A stretch of DNA of 64,000 bases, taken from the NCBI GenBank assembly GCA_014896485.1, contig JADBKH010000008.1, positions 18,903 through 82,902 of the forward strand, written 5' to 3'. Position 1 is the first letter of the stretch. Each line of letters begins with the position of its first letter. The notes beneath the pieces are model-generated. The model did no database searches, was not told where the DNA came from, and was given only the letters and a program-made list of their open reading frames with translations. This document shows positions 25,516 to 34,492 of this stretch, piece by piece. This DNA comes from Bacillota bacterium (GTDB lineage Bacteria; Bacillota; Bacilli; Bu12). A program made the position numbers and the translations under genes.

Positions 25516-25539
25516 TCGTCCAAATAAATCGAAAGGAAA

Positions 25540-25614
25540 TGGTGGGCGCTGTAGGGATTGAACCTACGACCTCTTCCGCGTCAAGGAAGCGCTCTCCCAC
25601 TGAGCTAAGCGCCC
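25540..25614 (-). tRNA. tRNA-Val(GAC)
   Basis: Complete cloverleaf with acceptor GGGCGCT/AGCGCCC, anticodon stem CTTCC/GGAAG and loop TTGACGC giving anticodon GAC. T-arm GTAGG-TTCAATC-CCTAC. The 3' CCA is encoded. Confidence 0.97.
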
Positions 25615-25635
25615 AAGCGCCGTGCGACAGCAGTG

Positions 25636-25664
25636 AGCATAGCACAGCGGCGACAAAGCTTCAA
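25636..25664 (-). promoter_or_regulatory. Candidate promoter of tRNA-Val(GAC)
   Basis: TTGAAG (25664-25659) and TATGCT (25641-25636), spacer 17, 22 bases before the tRNA. It overlaps nothing but the tail of the preceding pseudogene region. Confidence 0.55.
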
Positions 25665-25665
25665 G

Positions 25666-26682
25666 TCAATCTTGCTCTTGGGGAATGCGCAATACGATCT
25701 TCCCGAACTGCTCCCCTTGGGCCATCCGTTGCTGGGCTTGGGCAGCTTCTTCCAATGGATAGACCGCGTCAACGACCGGATGAAGCTGCATCTTTTCATA
25801 GAAGGCCAACATCTCAGCGAAGTCCTTCGGGCTACCCATCGTCGATCCCCGTATGTCGAGTTGCTTAAAGAAGAGTCGAGGCAGAACAAGTTCATGTACT
25901 GGACCCGATGTCGCCCCAAAGACAACAATGCGCCCTCCCGGATTGGCCACGTAGATCAGATTGGCAAACGTTTCACCGCCGACGCTATCGATGCTCAAAT
26001 CCGCTCCGCCACACAGCTGCCGCAACTGTTTTTGCCAGCCATCGGCTTTGTAGTTAACACCTCCCGCTGCCCCCATTTCTTTCGCCCGGACAAGCTTGGC
26101 CTCACTCGAGGAAGTCACATAGACCTTGGCCCCGAGCGCAACGCAGATTTGCAGCACGAAAGTAGCGACACCGCCACCAATCCCCGGAATCACCACGGTT
26201 TACCCTGCAGCAAGCTTCCCGCGTGTCACTACGGCACGCCACGCCGTCAACCCGGCCAGTGGAAGCGCTGCAGCCTCCTCAAAAGAGAGATGGGCCGGCT
26301 TGGGAAAGACATTCTCGGCAGGGACGGCCACAAGCTGTGCATAGGTCCCGTTGCTCGGGATGCCCAAGATCTCAAAATCGGGGCCATAGAACCGCTCGTC
26401 CTCTCCCCAATGGAGGGCTGGATTGATGAGTACAGGATCGCCAACCTTCACGTGTCGGACATGCTCCCCGACCTCCGCCACAACGCCAGCTCCATCCGAA
26501 CCGGGAATGGCGGGCAGATGCACGCCAGGATACTGTCCTTGCTGTGCGTAAAGATCGCGGCGATTGAGCGCTGCTGCCCGAAGACGGACAACCACTTCCT
26601 CGGCAGAGGGATGGGGATCTTCCACCGTCTGCAGGACCAGCTTGTCCGAACCTCCAAGTTCTGGCATGACCATCGCTTTCAT
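25666..26682 (-). pseudogene. Quinone oxidoreductase-like MDR gene with in-frame TAA
   Basis: A zinc-independent medium-chain reductase that should be about 338 residues. The N-terminal catalytic domain (ALNRRDLYAQQG, PGSDGAGVVAEVG, LPLAGLTAWRAV) runs to 26203. A TAA at 26202-26200 then interrupts the frame, and the Rossmann half (TVVIPGIGGGVATF) continues in the same frame to 25666. The family usually has GET or GDT at this point, so GAA to TAA is the simplest origin. The break falls at the domain boundary. It is the third gene after ilvD and crcB; start ATG 26682 follows GGGGGTGA. Confidence 0.85.
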
Positions 26683-26702
26683 CGACTCACCCCCTGCTTT
26701 AT

Positions 26703-27101
26703 TCAACGGTCCGCTCCTGCCCACCAACGCACGATCATCATCCCCAGCCATACCAGCAAAAGACCGCCTGCATTGGTCACCAGAAGGTAGCCCACCGCCT
26801 GGGTCGGATGCCGTCCATCTGCCAATCGGACAACTTCGCTGACAAAGGTAGAAAAGGTCGTAAATCCACCTAGGAAACCAGTCACCGCCCAGACCCTACC
26901 CGCGCCGCGAAAAGCAAGGCCCATCACTGAAAGCTCTACAAAAACGCCAATCAGAAATGCACCGAGCAGGTTGATCACCAGTGTCGGGATGGGAAAGAGC
27001 GTAGGCCAGCGACGTGCCATTTCGTTTGAGAGCATCCACCGTGCCAGCGATCCCAACGCCCCGCCAATTGCGACACCGAGGATCACAGCCAAGCGATCCA
27101 T
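26703..27101 (-). CDS. crcB: Fluoride channel CrcB/Fluc
   Basis: Small four-helix fluoride exporter, 132 residues, acting as a dual-topology dimer. GGALGSLARWML at the N-terminus carries the conserved GxxxR, the pore asparagine is in LVINLLGAFLIG, and GFLGGFTTFSTF is the phenylalanine-box/sodium-site motif. ATG 27101 follows AAAGGAG. It starts about 20 bases after ilvD, and I see no fluoride riboswitch in that gap, so expression probably depends on the ilvD transcript. It is a single copy here, consistent with a homodimer. Confidence 0.96.
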   Translation of the reverse strand: MDRLAVILGVAIGGALGSLARWMLSNEMARRWPTLFPIPTLVINLLGAFLIGVFVELSVMGLAFRGAGRVWAVTGFLGGFTTFSTFVSEVVRLADGRHPTQAVGYLLVTNAGGLLLVWLGMMIVRWWAGADR

Positions 27102-27122
27102 AGCCGTCTCCTTTAATTCGCT

Positions 27123-28859
27123 TTACGGTTGAGGTGGGCGCGTGACAGCCCCTTCGGCAGCGCTGGAAACCAGGGCTGCATATTTGGCCATCACGCCACG
27201 GGTATAACGGGACGGTTTGGGTTGCCACGTCGCAAGACGTTGGGCCAAAACGGCCTCTTCAAGCTCTACGTCCAAACGGCGATTGGGGATATCGATGACC
27301 ACCATATCGCCGTCTTGAAGTGCAGCCAAAGGACCACCTTCGGCAGCTTCGGGGGCAACGTGGCCGATCATCAGGCCACGCGTTGCCCCTGAGAAGCGGC
27401 CGTCGGTCAACAGCGCGACACTTTCGCCCAGCCCGGCACCGACGATGGCAGCCGTTACGCCGAGCATCTCGCGCATTCCCGGACCGCCGCGAGGTCCCTC
27501 GTACCGGATCACCACCACATCTCCTGGGGCAAGGCGTCCTTGCGTCACAGCAGCCATCGCTTCTTCTTCGGAGTCAAAGACCCGCGCCTGACCACGGTGG
27601 TACGGGCGCTCGTGGCCGGCTGTCTTGACCACTGCACCAAGAGGAGCCAAGTTGCCCTTGAGAATCGCCAACCCGCCTTCCTCGCGGAAGGGTTGCTCGA
27701 TCGTGTGAATGACTTGCTGCCCCGGCGTTTCTTGTGCCGAGCTGACCTGCGCAGCCATCGTCTCTCCTGTGATGCTGCGCTGCCCACCGTCAATCAGCCC
27801 TGCTGCAAGCAGGTTCTTCGCCAAAAGGGCGGGACCTCCGGCCTTTGCCAAATCTACGGCTGTGTACTTTCCGCCGGGGCGCAAATCGGTCAGAATGGGC
27901 GTGCGCCGGCTGATCTCATCGAAATCATCGATGGTCAGGGAGACGTCGGCTTCCTTGGCCAAAGCCAGCAGATGAAGCACCGCATTGGTGGAGCCCCCTG
28001 AGGCTGCAACTGCGGCAATCGCGTTGAGGAAAGATTGCCGCGTTAAGATCTCTTTGGGAGTCAGCCCACTGTCGAGCACATCGAGTACCTGACGTCCTAT
28101 TGCCTGGGCAATATCCCCTTTCCGAGGATCGACGGCCGCAATGGCCGCACTACCAAAGGGCGACAAACCCAGGAATTCGAGCGCCATCGCCATGGTATTC
28201 GCCGTGTACTGCCCGCCACAGGCACCTGGTCCTGGACAAGCGACATTTTCGAGTGCGAGCAACTCTTCGTCGCTCATTTTGCCTGCAGCGTTGGCGCCGA
28301 TCGCCTCAAAGACATCCTGAATCGTGACATCCCGTCCTTGAAAATGACCTGGCGCAATCGAACCGCCATAAAGGATGAGTCCGGGCACATTGAGTCGAAC
28401 GAGTCCCATTGCGCCTCCGGGCAAAGTCTTGTCACAACCCACCAGGACGACCAAGGCATCAAACAAGTAGCCCAGTCCCGCCAATTCGATCGAGTCAGCG
28501 ATCACTTCGCGACTGACCAGGGAGGTCTTCATCCCTTCTGTGCCCATGGTCACGCCGTCTGAAATTGCGACCGTATTGAACTCCATCGGCGTTCCACCTG
28601 CCTGGCGGACACCTTCCTTGACACGCTGTGCCAAACCACGCAGATGGAAATTACACGGCATCGTCTCGATCCACGTGTTTGCAATGCCGATCAAAGGCTT
28701 CTTTAAATCCTCATCTGTGTACCCGATCGCTTTCAACATGGCCCGTGCCGACGCACGGTCGCGACCATCGAGCAACACCTGACTGCGTGGACGAAGATGG
28801 CGCACTGTTTCTGTTGCAGCCACTACCTTTTCACTCCCCTCATCCCTTTGCCTAACCAT
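27123..28859 (-). CDS. ilvD: Dihydroxy-acid dehydratase
   Basis: Iron-sulfur enzyme making 2-oxoisovalerate and 2-oxo-3-methylvalerate in branched-chain amino acid synthesis; 578 residues, full length. Cluster cysteines are in VGCDKTLPG and CPGPGACGGQYTANTM; other signatures are TDGRFSGATRGLMIGHVAPEA and SGGSTNAVLHLLA. The start is ATG 28859 behind AGGTGA, though a GTG about 11 codons in has a stronger RBS. No other ilv gene is adjacent; threonine dehydratase at 5970 belongs to the same metabolism but is 20 kb away. Confidence 0.96.
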   Translation of the reverse strand: MVRQRDEGSEKVVAATETVRHLRPRSQVLLDGRDRASARAMLKAIGYTDEDLKKPLIGIANTWIETMPCNFHLRGLAQRVKEGVRQAGGTPMEFNTVAISDGVTMGTEGMKTSLVSREVIADSIELAGLGYLFDALVVLVGCDKTLPGGAMGLVRLNVPGLILYGGSIAPGHFQGRDVTIQDVFEAIGANAAGKMSDEELLALENVACPGPGACGGQYTANTMAMALEFLGLSPFGSAAIAAVDPRKGDIAQAIGRQVLDVLDSGLTPKEILTRQSFLNAIAAVAASGGSTNAVLHLLALAKEADVSLTIDDFDEISRRTPILTDLRPGGKYTAVDLAKAGGPALLAKNLLAAGLIDGGQRSITGETMAAQVSSAQETPGQQVIHTIEQPFREEGGLAILKGNLAPLGAVVKTAGHERPYHRGQARVFDSEEEAMAAVTQGRLAPGDVVVIRYEGPRGGPGMREMLGVTAAIVGAGLGESVALLTDGRFSGATRGLMIGHVAPEAAEGGPLAALQDGDMVVIDIPNRRLDVELEEAVLAQRLATWQPKPSRYTRGVMAKYAALVSSAAEGAVTRPPQP

Positions 28860-28984
28860 ACATCACCTGCCTGTCCCGTGCACGCAGCAACGCGTTCCCG
28901 GATGTGTCTGCCAAGGAAAAAAGGGACTCTTTTCCCAGGTATACGCATGTCCTGGTCGCGCATGCTAAATGCGGAGGTGAAAAC

Positions 28985-29323
28985 TTGCACCGTCATTTGC
29001 GTAGGGGCATTTTCGTTGCGGCACTCCTTGTCTGTAGCGGTATTGCTTCGTTGGCAACGGCCTGTGGTCCTGCACCACAACCAGCTCCGACGAACAAGCC
29101 TGCGCCCGCAGCACCGGCCCAACCACAACGCCAGACTGTCCCGCCAGCCATTCCCCAGCGTGCGCCAGCACCGACCCCCGTGCCAGGCACTAGGCCCGCC
29201 CCAGCGCCGTTGCCGCAAACCAATCCGTATGCGCCAGCGCCGGTTCCCGGTACGACACCCGCACCGGGCACGACTGCACCACCCCAAGGCGCCGTACAAT
29301 CTGCACCTGGTACTATCCGATGA
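28985..29323 (+). CDS. Small proline-rich lipoprotein
   Basis: About 112 residues. A short basic start, hydrophobic helix and lipobox-like LATAC (about 22-26) predict lipid anchoring. The mature part is a low-complexity Pro/Ala/Thr/Gln sequence with repeated PAPxPxPGT units and no recognisable domain. TTG 28985 is chosen for its GGAGGTG RBS; longer frames start inside non-coding sequence. Such proline-rich tails often span cell wall. It has no close relative I can name and is divergent from ilvD. Confidence 0.65.
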   Translation: MHRHLRRGIFVAALLVCSGIASLATACGPAPQPAPTNKPAPAAPAQPQRQTVPPAIPQRAPAPTPVPGTRPAPAPLPQTNPYAPAPVPGTTPAPGTTAPPQGAVQSAPGTIR

Positions 29324-29411
29324 GCAAACCGAAACGAGGACACCTGGAAAACGAGATGCACGCATGCTGCGTCATCTCGTCCTCGCCATTCGATTTGCTT
29401 CTCTGAATCAT

Positions 29412-29717
29412 TCACGAAGAAATATCTTGGTGTTTCCATTGGTACCAATAATAGAGCCGCCCACAGACAGTGCAGACGCCGTGGCCAATCCGCAAGTGAC
29501 GCGTCGCGTCGAGGACCTTCAAGTTCACCCAAGTCGGTGTTCCCTGGTCTTCATGGCGGCATAGAATGGAATCGAGGGGATCCGCCAACCAAGTTGCTTC
29601 GTCGATGGTCTCGTGTGAATAGTTTAACCGCGTATCGAGCAAATCCTGGACAAATGCGCGCGTATCTGCAGCCAAGTTTTTGCGAATCTCTTCGCTAGAA
29701 AGGGAATCTTCGGCCAC
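29412..29717 (-). CDS. Hypothetical protein with a CxxC pair
   Basis: About 101 residues, function unknown. The N-terminal half is acidic and helical (SSEEIRKNLAADTRAFVQDL), and the C-terminal half ends in VCTVCGRLYYWYQW, a CxxC that could bind metal, with an earlier CRHEDQ. GTG 29717 is preferred over ATG 29741 because GGAGGTGAGAAG is immediately upstream of it. No signal peptide or membrane helix. It lies 40 bases downstream of dedA on the same strand. Confidence 0.6.
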   Translation of the reverse strand: MAEDSLSSEEIRKNLAADTRAFVQDLLDTRLNYSHETIDEATWLADPLDSILCRHEDQGTPTWVNLKVLDATRHLRIGHGVCTVCGRLYYWYQWKHQDISS

Positions 29718-29758
29718 CTTCTCACCTCCGCTGCTCGTCATGGAATTCTGCTTTTATT

Positions 29759-30418
29759 TTACTCCCTTTCTCCTGCTGCAGACGAGCGGATTTCCTTGGC
29801 TTGCGCACTCCGCACAAGGCGTACCTGTCGCCAGACCCACCAAATTGCAACCGCTGCTGCCGCAACGACCACGCCGATCACATAGGGCAATGCCGCACGA
29901 ATCCAAACGTCAAGTGTCTGCCAGTGATCCCCTAAAACCCTGCCACCCAGAGCCAGTGCAAGGTCCCAGAGAGCCGTTCCCAATGCCGTATAAGCGCAAA
30001 AACGCCCTACATTCATTCGCACCACGCCGGCTGGAATGGAGATATAGCCACGAATGCCAGGAATGAGCCGTACGATGAAGACCGCCCAGCTTCCCTTGCG
30101 ATCAAACCATGCTTGGGCTTTGGCCAGGTGTTTATCATCGAGTAGGACGTATTTGCCGTAGCGCTTGATGAGCGCATATCCTCCCGTGGCACTCAGCCAA
30201 TAGAGTAAGAGCGCCCCGAGGACACTGCCGACAGTTGCAGCCAAGACCACTCCCCACAAGGTCAAGCGCCCCGTTGCAGCAAGGTAGCCGCCGAAAGGAA
30301 GAATGACCTCGCTCGGTATCGGAATGCCAAACGACTCGATTATCATCAGCCCACCGACAGCCAAGTAGCCAAACTGTGCAATCCAGTCCACCAAACTCCC
30401 CAGTGGACTCACTCCCAT
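29759..30418 (-). CDS. DedA-family membrane protein
   Basis: Polytopic membrane protein of 219 residues. The family motif ESFGIPIPSEVILPFGGYLA is near the N-terminus, and the conserved RLIPGIRGYISIPAG is at about 117-131; these re-entrant segments are shared by DedA/VTT lipid scramblases. Family members in Bacillota help recycle undecaprenyl phosphate or phosphatidylethanolamine, but the specific lipid here is unknown. The ATG start at 30418 follows GAAGAGAG. Four or five hydrophobic segments are visible. Confidence 0.92.
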   Translation of the reverse strand: MGVSPLGSLVDWIAQFGYLAVGGLMIIESFGIPIPSEVILPFGGYLAATGRLTLWGVVLAATVGSVLGALLLYWLSATGGYALIKRYGKYVLLDDKHLAKAQAWFDRKGSWAVFIVRLIPGIRGYISIPAGVVRMNVGRFCAYTALGTALWDLALALGGRVLGDHWQTLDVWIRAALPYVIGVVVAAAAVAIWWVWRQVRLVRSAQAKEIRSSAAGERE

Positions 30419-30532
30419 CCATTCGTCTCTCTTCTCTTGTATAGCTTACCGCACTTCCACCATGCGGCATAGCAACGCTTCGTTTACAATGAAGATGAGG
30501 ATGCAATTTCTGCAACGAAAGCGAGGCAAAGG

Positions 30533-31390
30533 TTGGACGTAGCTGTGGATGGTTTTGCCGACTTACATCTCCATTCCAACGCATCGGACGGCTCTGATCC
30601 ACCCCACCGTGTCGTCGAACGGGCCCACGCAGCCGGCCTACGTTGTATTGCGCTCACCGATCATGATACCGTTTTGGGCATTCAACCGTTTCTGGACGCC
30701 TGCCGAGCACACGAGATAGAAGCGATCGCCGGCGTAGAGCTTTCGACCCTCTCGCAGGGTCGCGAAATGCACCTGCTGGGCTATTTCGTCGACTGGACCC
30801 ATCCCCTCTTTTTAGAGCGGTTGGCGGCTGTGCGACACGCCCGCCTCAACCGTGCCCAACAGATGGTGGAAAAGCTGCAAGCGCTGGGCGTACCCATCTC
30901 CTGGGAACATGTGCAGGCGATCGCCTCCGAAGAAAATGTCGGTCGTCCGCACATCGCACGCGCCATGGTCGAGGTAGGAGTGATCCGCAAGCCTTCTGAA
31001 GCATTTACGGATACCTACATTGGCAACAACGGTCGTGCGTTCGTTCCTCGACTACTCTTTTCCGAGGAAGAGGCACTGCGAACCATTCATGAGGCAGGCG
31101 GATTGGCGATCCTTGCACATCCGGGTCGTCTGGAGGAAAACGGAGAGCCTGTTGCCGACAGCCAGATCATCCACTTGCAGGAGCGTGGCCTGGATGGATT
31201 GGAAGTGTACAACACCCGCCACACACCACAAGCCGTCGCCCACTACCTTGCCTTGGCACAGCGGCAGGGATTGCTGATCACCGGCGGCTCTGATGATCAC
31301 GGCACCCACACTGACCTTCCCTTTCTCGGAAAGGCAAAACTCCCCTATCGGTACGTCATCACCTTACAAGCTGCCCATACGCAGAAGTAA
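30533..31390 (+). CDS. PHP-domain phosphoesterase, TrpH/RNase AM-like
   Basis: Metal-dependent phosphoesterase of 285 residues with the PHP fold. Metal ligands are in DLHLHSNASDG, ALTDHDTV, GVELS, AHPGR and GGSDDHG, in the normal order. Members of this branch degrade short nucleic acids or 3',5'-bisphosphonucleotides from the 5' end. The TTG start at 30533 has GAGGCAAAGG upstream; no ATG fits the N-terminal motif. A TACAAT -10-like element is at 30485-30490 without a clear -35. Confidence 0.9.
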   Translation: MDVAVDGFADLHLHSNASDGSDPPHRVVERAHAAGLRCIALTDHDTVLGIQPFLDACRAHEIEAIAGVELSTLSQGREMHLLGYFVDWTHPLFLERLAAVRHARLNRAQQMVEKLQALGVPISWEHVQAIASEENVGRPHIARAMVEVGVIRKPSEAFTDTYIGNNGRAFVPRLLFSEEEALRTIHEAGGLAILAHPGRLEENGEPVADSQIIHLQERGLDGLEVYNTRHTPQAVAHYLALAQRQGLLITGGSDDHGTHTDLPFLGKAKLPYRYVITLQAAHTQK

Positions 31391-31507
31391 CAGGTGCCTG
31401 GATCAGCATTCGCATCCCCCACAGCCTCTTTCTGCAGTAAAATCGTTGGTGTTTGCCATCGGAGAAAAGCAGCCATGCTAGGGAAAGCGTAGCAGTCGAG
31501 GTGAACC

Positions 31508-32455
31508 GTGCAGCGGCCAAGACGTGCAGAGATCATGGGCCTGTCGATCCTTCTTGCAGGGATGGGGATCGTGGTTTACCTCGCTTTCACTTTCGGATCG
31601 GCGGGCTTTGCATTGCTCGCCACCGATCCGCACCTTGCCTGGACGTGGTTCTGGCAGGTGGCAGCCGTTCCCATCGCCTATGCCGAAGGCATCCTCGCTT
31701 GGCTGACTGCTTTTGCCTTGGTGCTATGGGGCTATCTGCGCCTCATCCGGCGAGGTACCCGCCGCCGGCTGAGCCGCTCCTGTGGTACGTGGAAGTTGCC
31801 GCTTCCCACGAGTGGAAACGCGGCTGCGCTGCTGGCCACCCTCTTGGAAACGTGGGCTGTTCCGCTGCGCCCAGCCCACGGCTGGCGAACCCTATTGCAG
31901 GTGCGCCTGCCCCTTTTGGTCGAGCGGCGTTACGAAGAGCCGGAAGTGTTGTATCTTACTGCACCTGAAGCGTTAATTGAAATCGCACAAAAAGCACTGC
32001 CTCAGATAGAGGTTGTGCCCACTACAGCGCAGGTCCAGGCCACCAAAATCAGAGGCTGGTTGATCCCCCCTCCCCAAGAGGAGGTCAATCTCCTCACAAG
32101 CCTGCAGACAGCCCTCCCAACTTTGTGCGGGGAAGGTTGGGTGCTTTTGCCGCGCCGTGTCCCGCGCAAGGGCGGACTTGAGACGACCTGGGCCTATACG
32201 TGGCGCCTGTATGCGATCTCGCAAGGCACTCGGCAAGATCGCGCCACACTGGCAGCACTGCGGGCTACCTTTGGTGAAGGGATCGTGTCGATACCGCAAC
32301 GCCAGATCACCCGGGCACCGCAATGGGGTCGTCGCGAGCGGCTTGCCGCCACGTTGACAACCTCCAGTCAAATCGCCCGTCGCTTGGCCAAAAACACCGC
32401 CCCGGCGCGGCCACCGCAGCGTCTCAAAAGCACGTCAGAGGGAGAAGGCCGATGA
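31508..32455 (+). CDS. Membrane protein of unknown function, coupled to a PBP
   Basis: 315 residues: two hydrophobic segments at about 10-30 and 45-78, then a basic stretch (RRGTRRRL) and a soluble domain of about 230 residues I cannot place. The soluble part has an alpha/beta look (LPLLVERRYEEPEVLYL, WVLLPRRVPRKG) with no catalytic motif. GTG 31508 follows GAGGTGA. Its last codons overlap the ATG of the penicillin-binding protein (ATGA at 32452), so the two are translationally coupled, suggesting a cell-wall role. Confidence 0.75.
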   Translation: MQRPRRAEIMGLSILLAGMGIVVYLAFTFGSAGFALLATDPHLAWTWFWQVAAVPIAYAEGILAWLTAFALVLWGYLRLIRRGTRRRLSRSCGTWKLPLPTSGNAAALLATLLETWAVPLRPAHGWRTLLQVRLPLLVERRYEEPEVLYLTAPEALIEIAQKALPQIEVVPTTAQVQATKIRGWLIPPPQEEVNLLTSLQTALPTLCGEGWVLLPRRVPRKGGLETTWAYTWRLYAISQGTRQDRATLAALRATFGEGIVSIPQRQITRAPQWGRRERLAATLTTSSQIARRLAKNTAPARPPQRLKSTSEGEGR

Positions 32456-34410
32456 ATCTCGACACACTGCGCCACCCCCGCCTGCTCCTCATTTTGGGCG
32501 TACTCTTCGCCATTGTTGCCGGCACGTTTGTCTCCCTCTTTGTCCCGATCACCGGGCTTTCTGCCCAGCAACTCAATGGCCCAACGCCGAGTATGGTCTA
32601 CGATCGCAACGGCAATCCCATTGGTACCCTGCCTGGCCAGCCCCAGCGACGTGTGGTTGCCTTCGACGAGATTGCTCCAGTCATGCGCGAAGCGATTGTT
32701 GCCATTGAAGATCGCCATTTCTACGAAGAAGGTGCTGTCAACCCCATCGCCATCGTCCGTGCCTTGGTGACCAATCTACGCAGTGGCGAAACGGTACAGG
32801 GCGGATCGACGATCACCCAGCAGCTCGCCAAAAATGCCGTCGTCGGAACCGAGCCAACCCTTTGGCGCAAGCTCAGAGAAGCGTACTTTGCGGTCCACTT
32901 GGCGCAAGTCTACTCCAAAGATCAAATTTTGACCTTTTACCTGAATCAGATCTATTTTGGCGCTGGGGCCTACGGCATTGAAGAAGCGGCACAAACCTAT
33001 TTTGGCGTATCCGCCAACAGACTGACCCTCCCCCAGGCAGCAACGCTCGCGGCACTTGTCAATGCGCCTTCTGCGCTTGATCCTCTGGTCAGCGACCCAC
33101 AGTTGCGCCAGCGTCACCAAGCTGCTGCATTGCAACGGCGTGACCTGGTATTGGATGCCATGGTCCGCCAAGGCGATATCGACCCTACACAAGCTGCAGC
33201 TGCCAAAAGAACGTCCTTTGAAGAAATGGGGCTGCGCCCACCCGGCTCACAAGCCCAAAACGCCTCGTGGTTTTTGGATTACGTGCAAAATGAGTTGGCC
33301 CAGTTGCCACAAGGCCAAGTTGTGCGTCAGCTCGGCGGATTCCACATCGAGACAACCGAAAATGCTGCCCTACAGCGCTCGGTCGAGAGCGTCTTCTCCT
33401 CAGACGCCCAGTCATCCGTACTCGCTGCCCTGCAAGACGATCCGCAAACCGACGCATCGCTGGTGTTGCTCGATGCGAAAACTGGCGCAATACGGGCCAT
33501 CTACGGTTCGTATCAAAGCGATCCGCGCACAGCTGGCTTTGTGCCGGCTTGGCAAGGGCAGATGGCTCCCGGCTCTGCGATCAAGCCACTCTCGGTCTAC
33601 GCCGCGGCGATCGAATCTGGAGCATTCACCCCTACCTCCCGTGTCTATGCTCAGGACGGCTACGCGATTGAAGGCGCACCCATCCACAATTTCAACAACG
33701 AAAATCCCGGACGCTTTGTCTCCCTCACCGAAGCTGTCGCACAGTCGTACAATGTCTCCGCAGCCTGGGTCTTGCAGCAGGTCGGTCTTTCCCAAGGCGC
33801 CCATTACGCGCGGGCATTCGGTTTGCCCATCACACGGGCCGACGCGACGAGCATCCATCGCTTGGCCCTCGGCGACTTGCAAAAGGGAGTCTCCCCGCTG
33901 CAGATGGCAGCCGCCTATACCGCTTTGGCCAACCAAGGCACGCGATCGCAACCCTATGCCATCACCCGTATCGTCGATGCACAGGGACATCTTCTCTACC
34001 AGGCCAAGCCTAAACAGCAACGAGTCATACGGTCTACTACAGCGTATGTGCTCACTTGGCTGCTACAACAGGTGGTCTCCACGGGAACAGCATCCCCGGC
34101 TGCCTCGGCAACCGGAGTAGGTGCGTGGTGGCCCGTTGCAGGCAAGACCGGCACCAGCAGCCCACCTGCCGCCATCGAAGCCGACAATCCACAAGCGGTC
34201 CGCGACCTTTGGTTTTGCGGATATACGCCCGAGTTGGTCGGTGTCGCCTGGATCGGCAAGCTCCAGCCTGCCAGCCTGCCTCCCCTTACCACCGGAAGCG
34301 CCGATCCTGCACAGTTGCTCCTGCAGGTCTTTGCCCAAGCCGGACGACCTGCTGCCGATTTTACCCGACCGGAAGGTATCCGCATCATCGATGGGATCCC
34401 CATGCCTTAA
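32452..34410 (+). CDS. Class A penicillin-binding protein (transglycosylase/transpeptidase)
   Basis: Bifunctional peptidoglycan synthase of 652 residues anchored by an N-terminal helix (about 10-32). The GT51 domain has EDRHFYEEG (86-94) and GGSTITQQLAKN (117-128). The transpeptidase has SAIK (S375, K378), SYN (432-434) and KTG (565-567). ATG 32452 has AGGGAGAAGG upstream and overlaps the previous stop. Length and domain order fit PBP1A/PbpC-like enzymes; no C-terminal extra domain is present. It ends 80 bases before an SDR gene with its own promoter. Confidence 0.95.
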   Translation: MNLDTLRHPRLLLILGVLFAIVAGTFVSLFVPITGLSAQQLNGPTPSMVYDRNGNPIGTLPGQPQRRVVAFDEIAPVMREAIVAIEDRHFYEEGAVNPIAIVRALVTNLRSGETVQGGSTITQQLAKNAVVGTEPTLWRKLREAYFAVHLAQVYSKDQILTFYLNQIYFGAGAYGIEEAAQTYFGVSANRLTLPQAATLAALVNAPSALDPLVSDPQLRQRHQAAALQRRDLVLDAMVRQGDIDPTQAAAAKRTSFEEMGLRPPGSQAQNASWFLDYVQNELAQLPQGQVVRQLGGFHIETTENAALQRSVESVFSSDAQSSVLAALQDDPQTDASLVLLDAKTGAIRAIYGSYQSDPRTAGFVPAWQGQMAPGSAIKPLSVYAAAIESGAFTPTSRVYAQDGYAIEGAPIHNFNNENPGRFVSLTEAVAQSYNVSAAWVLQQVGLSQGAHYARAFGLPITRADATSIHRLALGDLQKGVSPLQMAAAYTALANQGTRSQPYAITRIVDAQGHLLYQAKPKQQRVIRSTTAYVLTWLLQQVVSTGTASPAASATGVGAWWPVAGKTGTSSPPAAIEADNPQAVRDLWFCGYTPELVGVAWIGKLQPASLPPLTTGSADPAQLLLQVFAQAGRPAADFTRPEGIRIIDGIPMP

Positions 34411-34415
34411 ACGGC

Positions 34416-34444
34416 TTGTTACTTCATCGACCTTCTTTTATAAT
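34416..34444 (+). promoter_or_regulatory. Sigma-A promoter of the SDR gene
   Basis: TTGTTA (34416-34421), a 17-base spacer and a perfect TATAAT (34439-34444), about 50 bases before the next start codon. Confidence 0.8.
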
Positions 34445-34492
34445 GTGAATACATAGGCAAAATGGGATCACCTTGTTTGGAGGGCCGAAAAC

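Noticed and set aside
25095..25523. 142-residue leftward ORF over the hypothetical gene
   Set aside because: It begins in the terminator hairpin; the rightward frame has the better RBS and composition.
27102..27122. Fluoride riboswitch before crcB
   Set aside because: Only about 20 bases separate ilvD and crcB, far too short for the aptamer.
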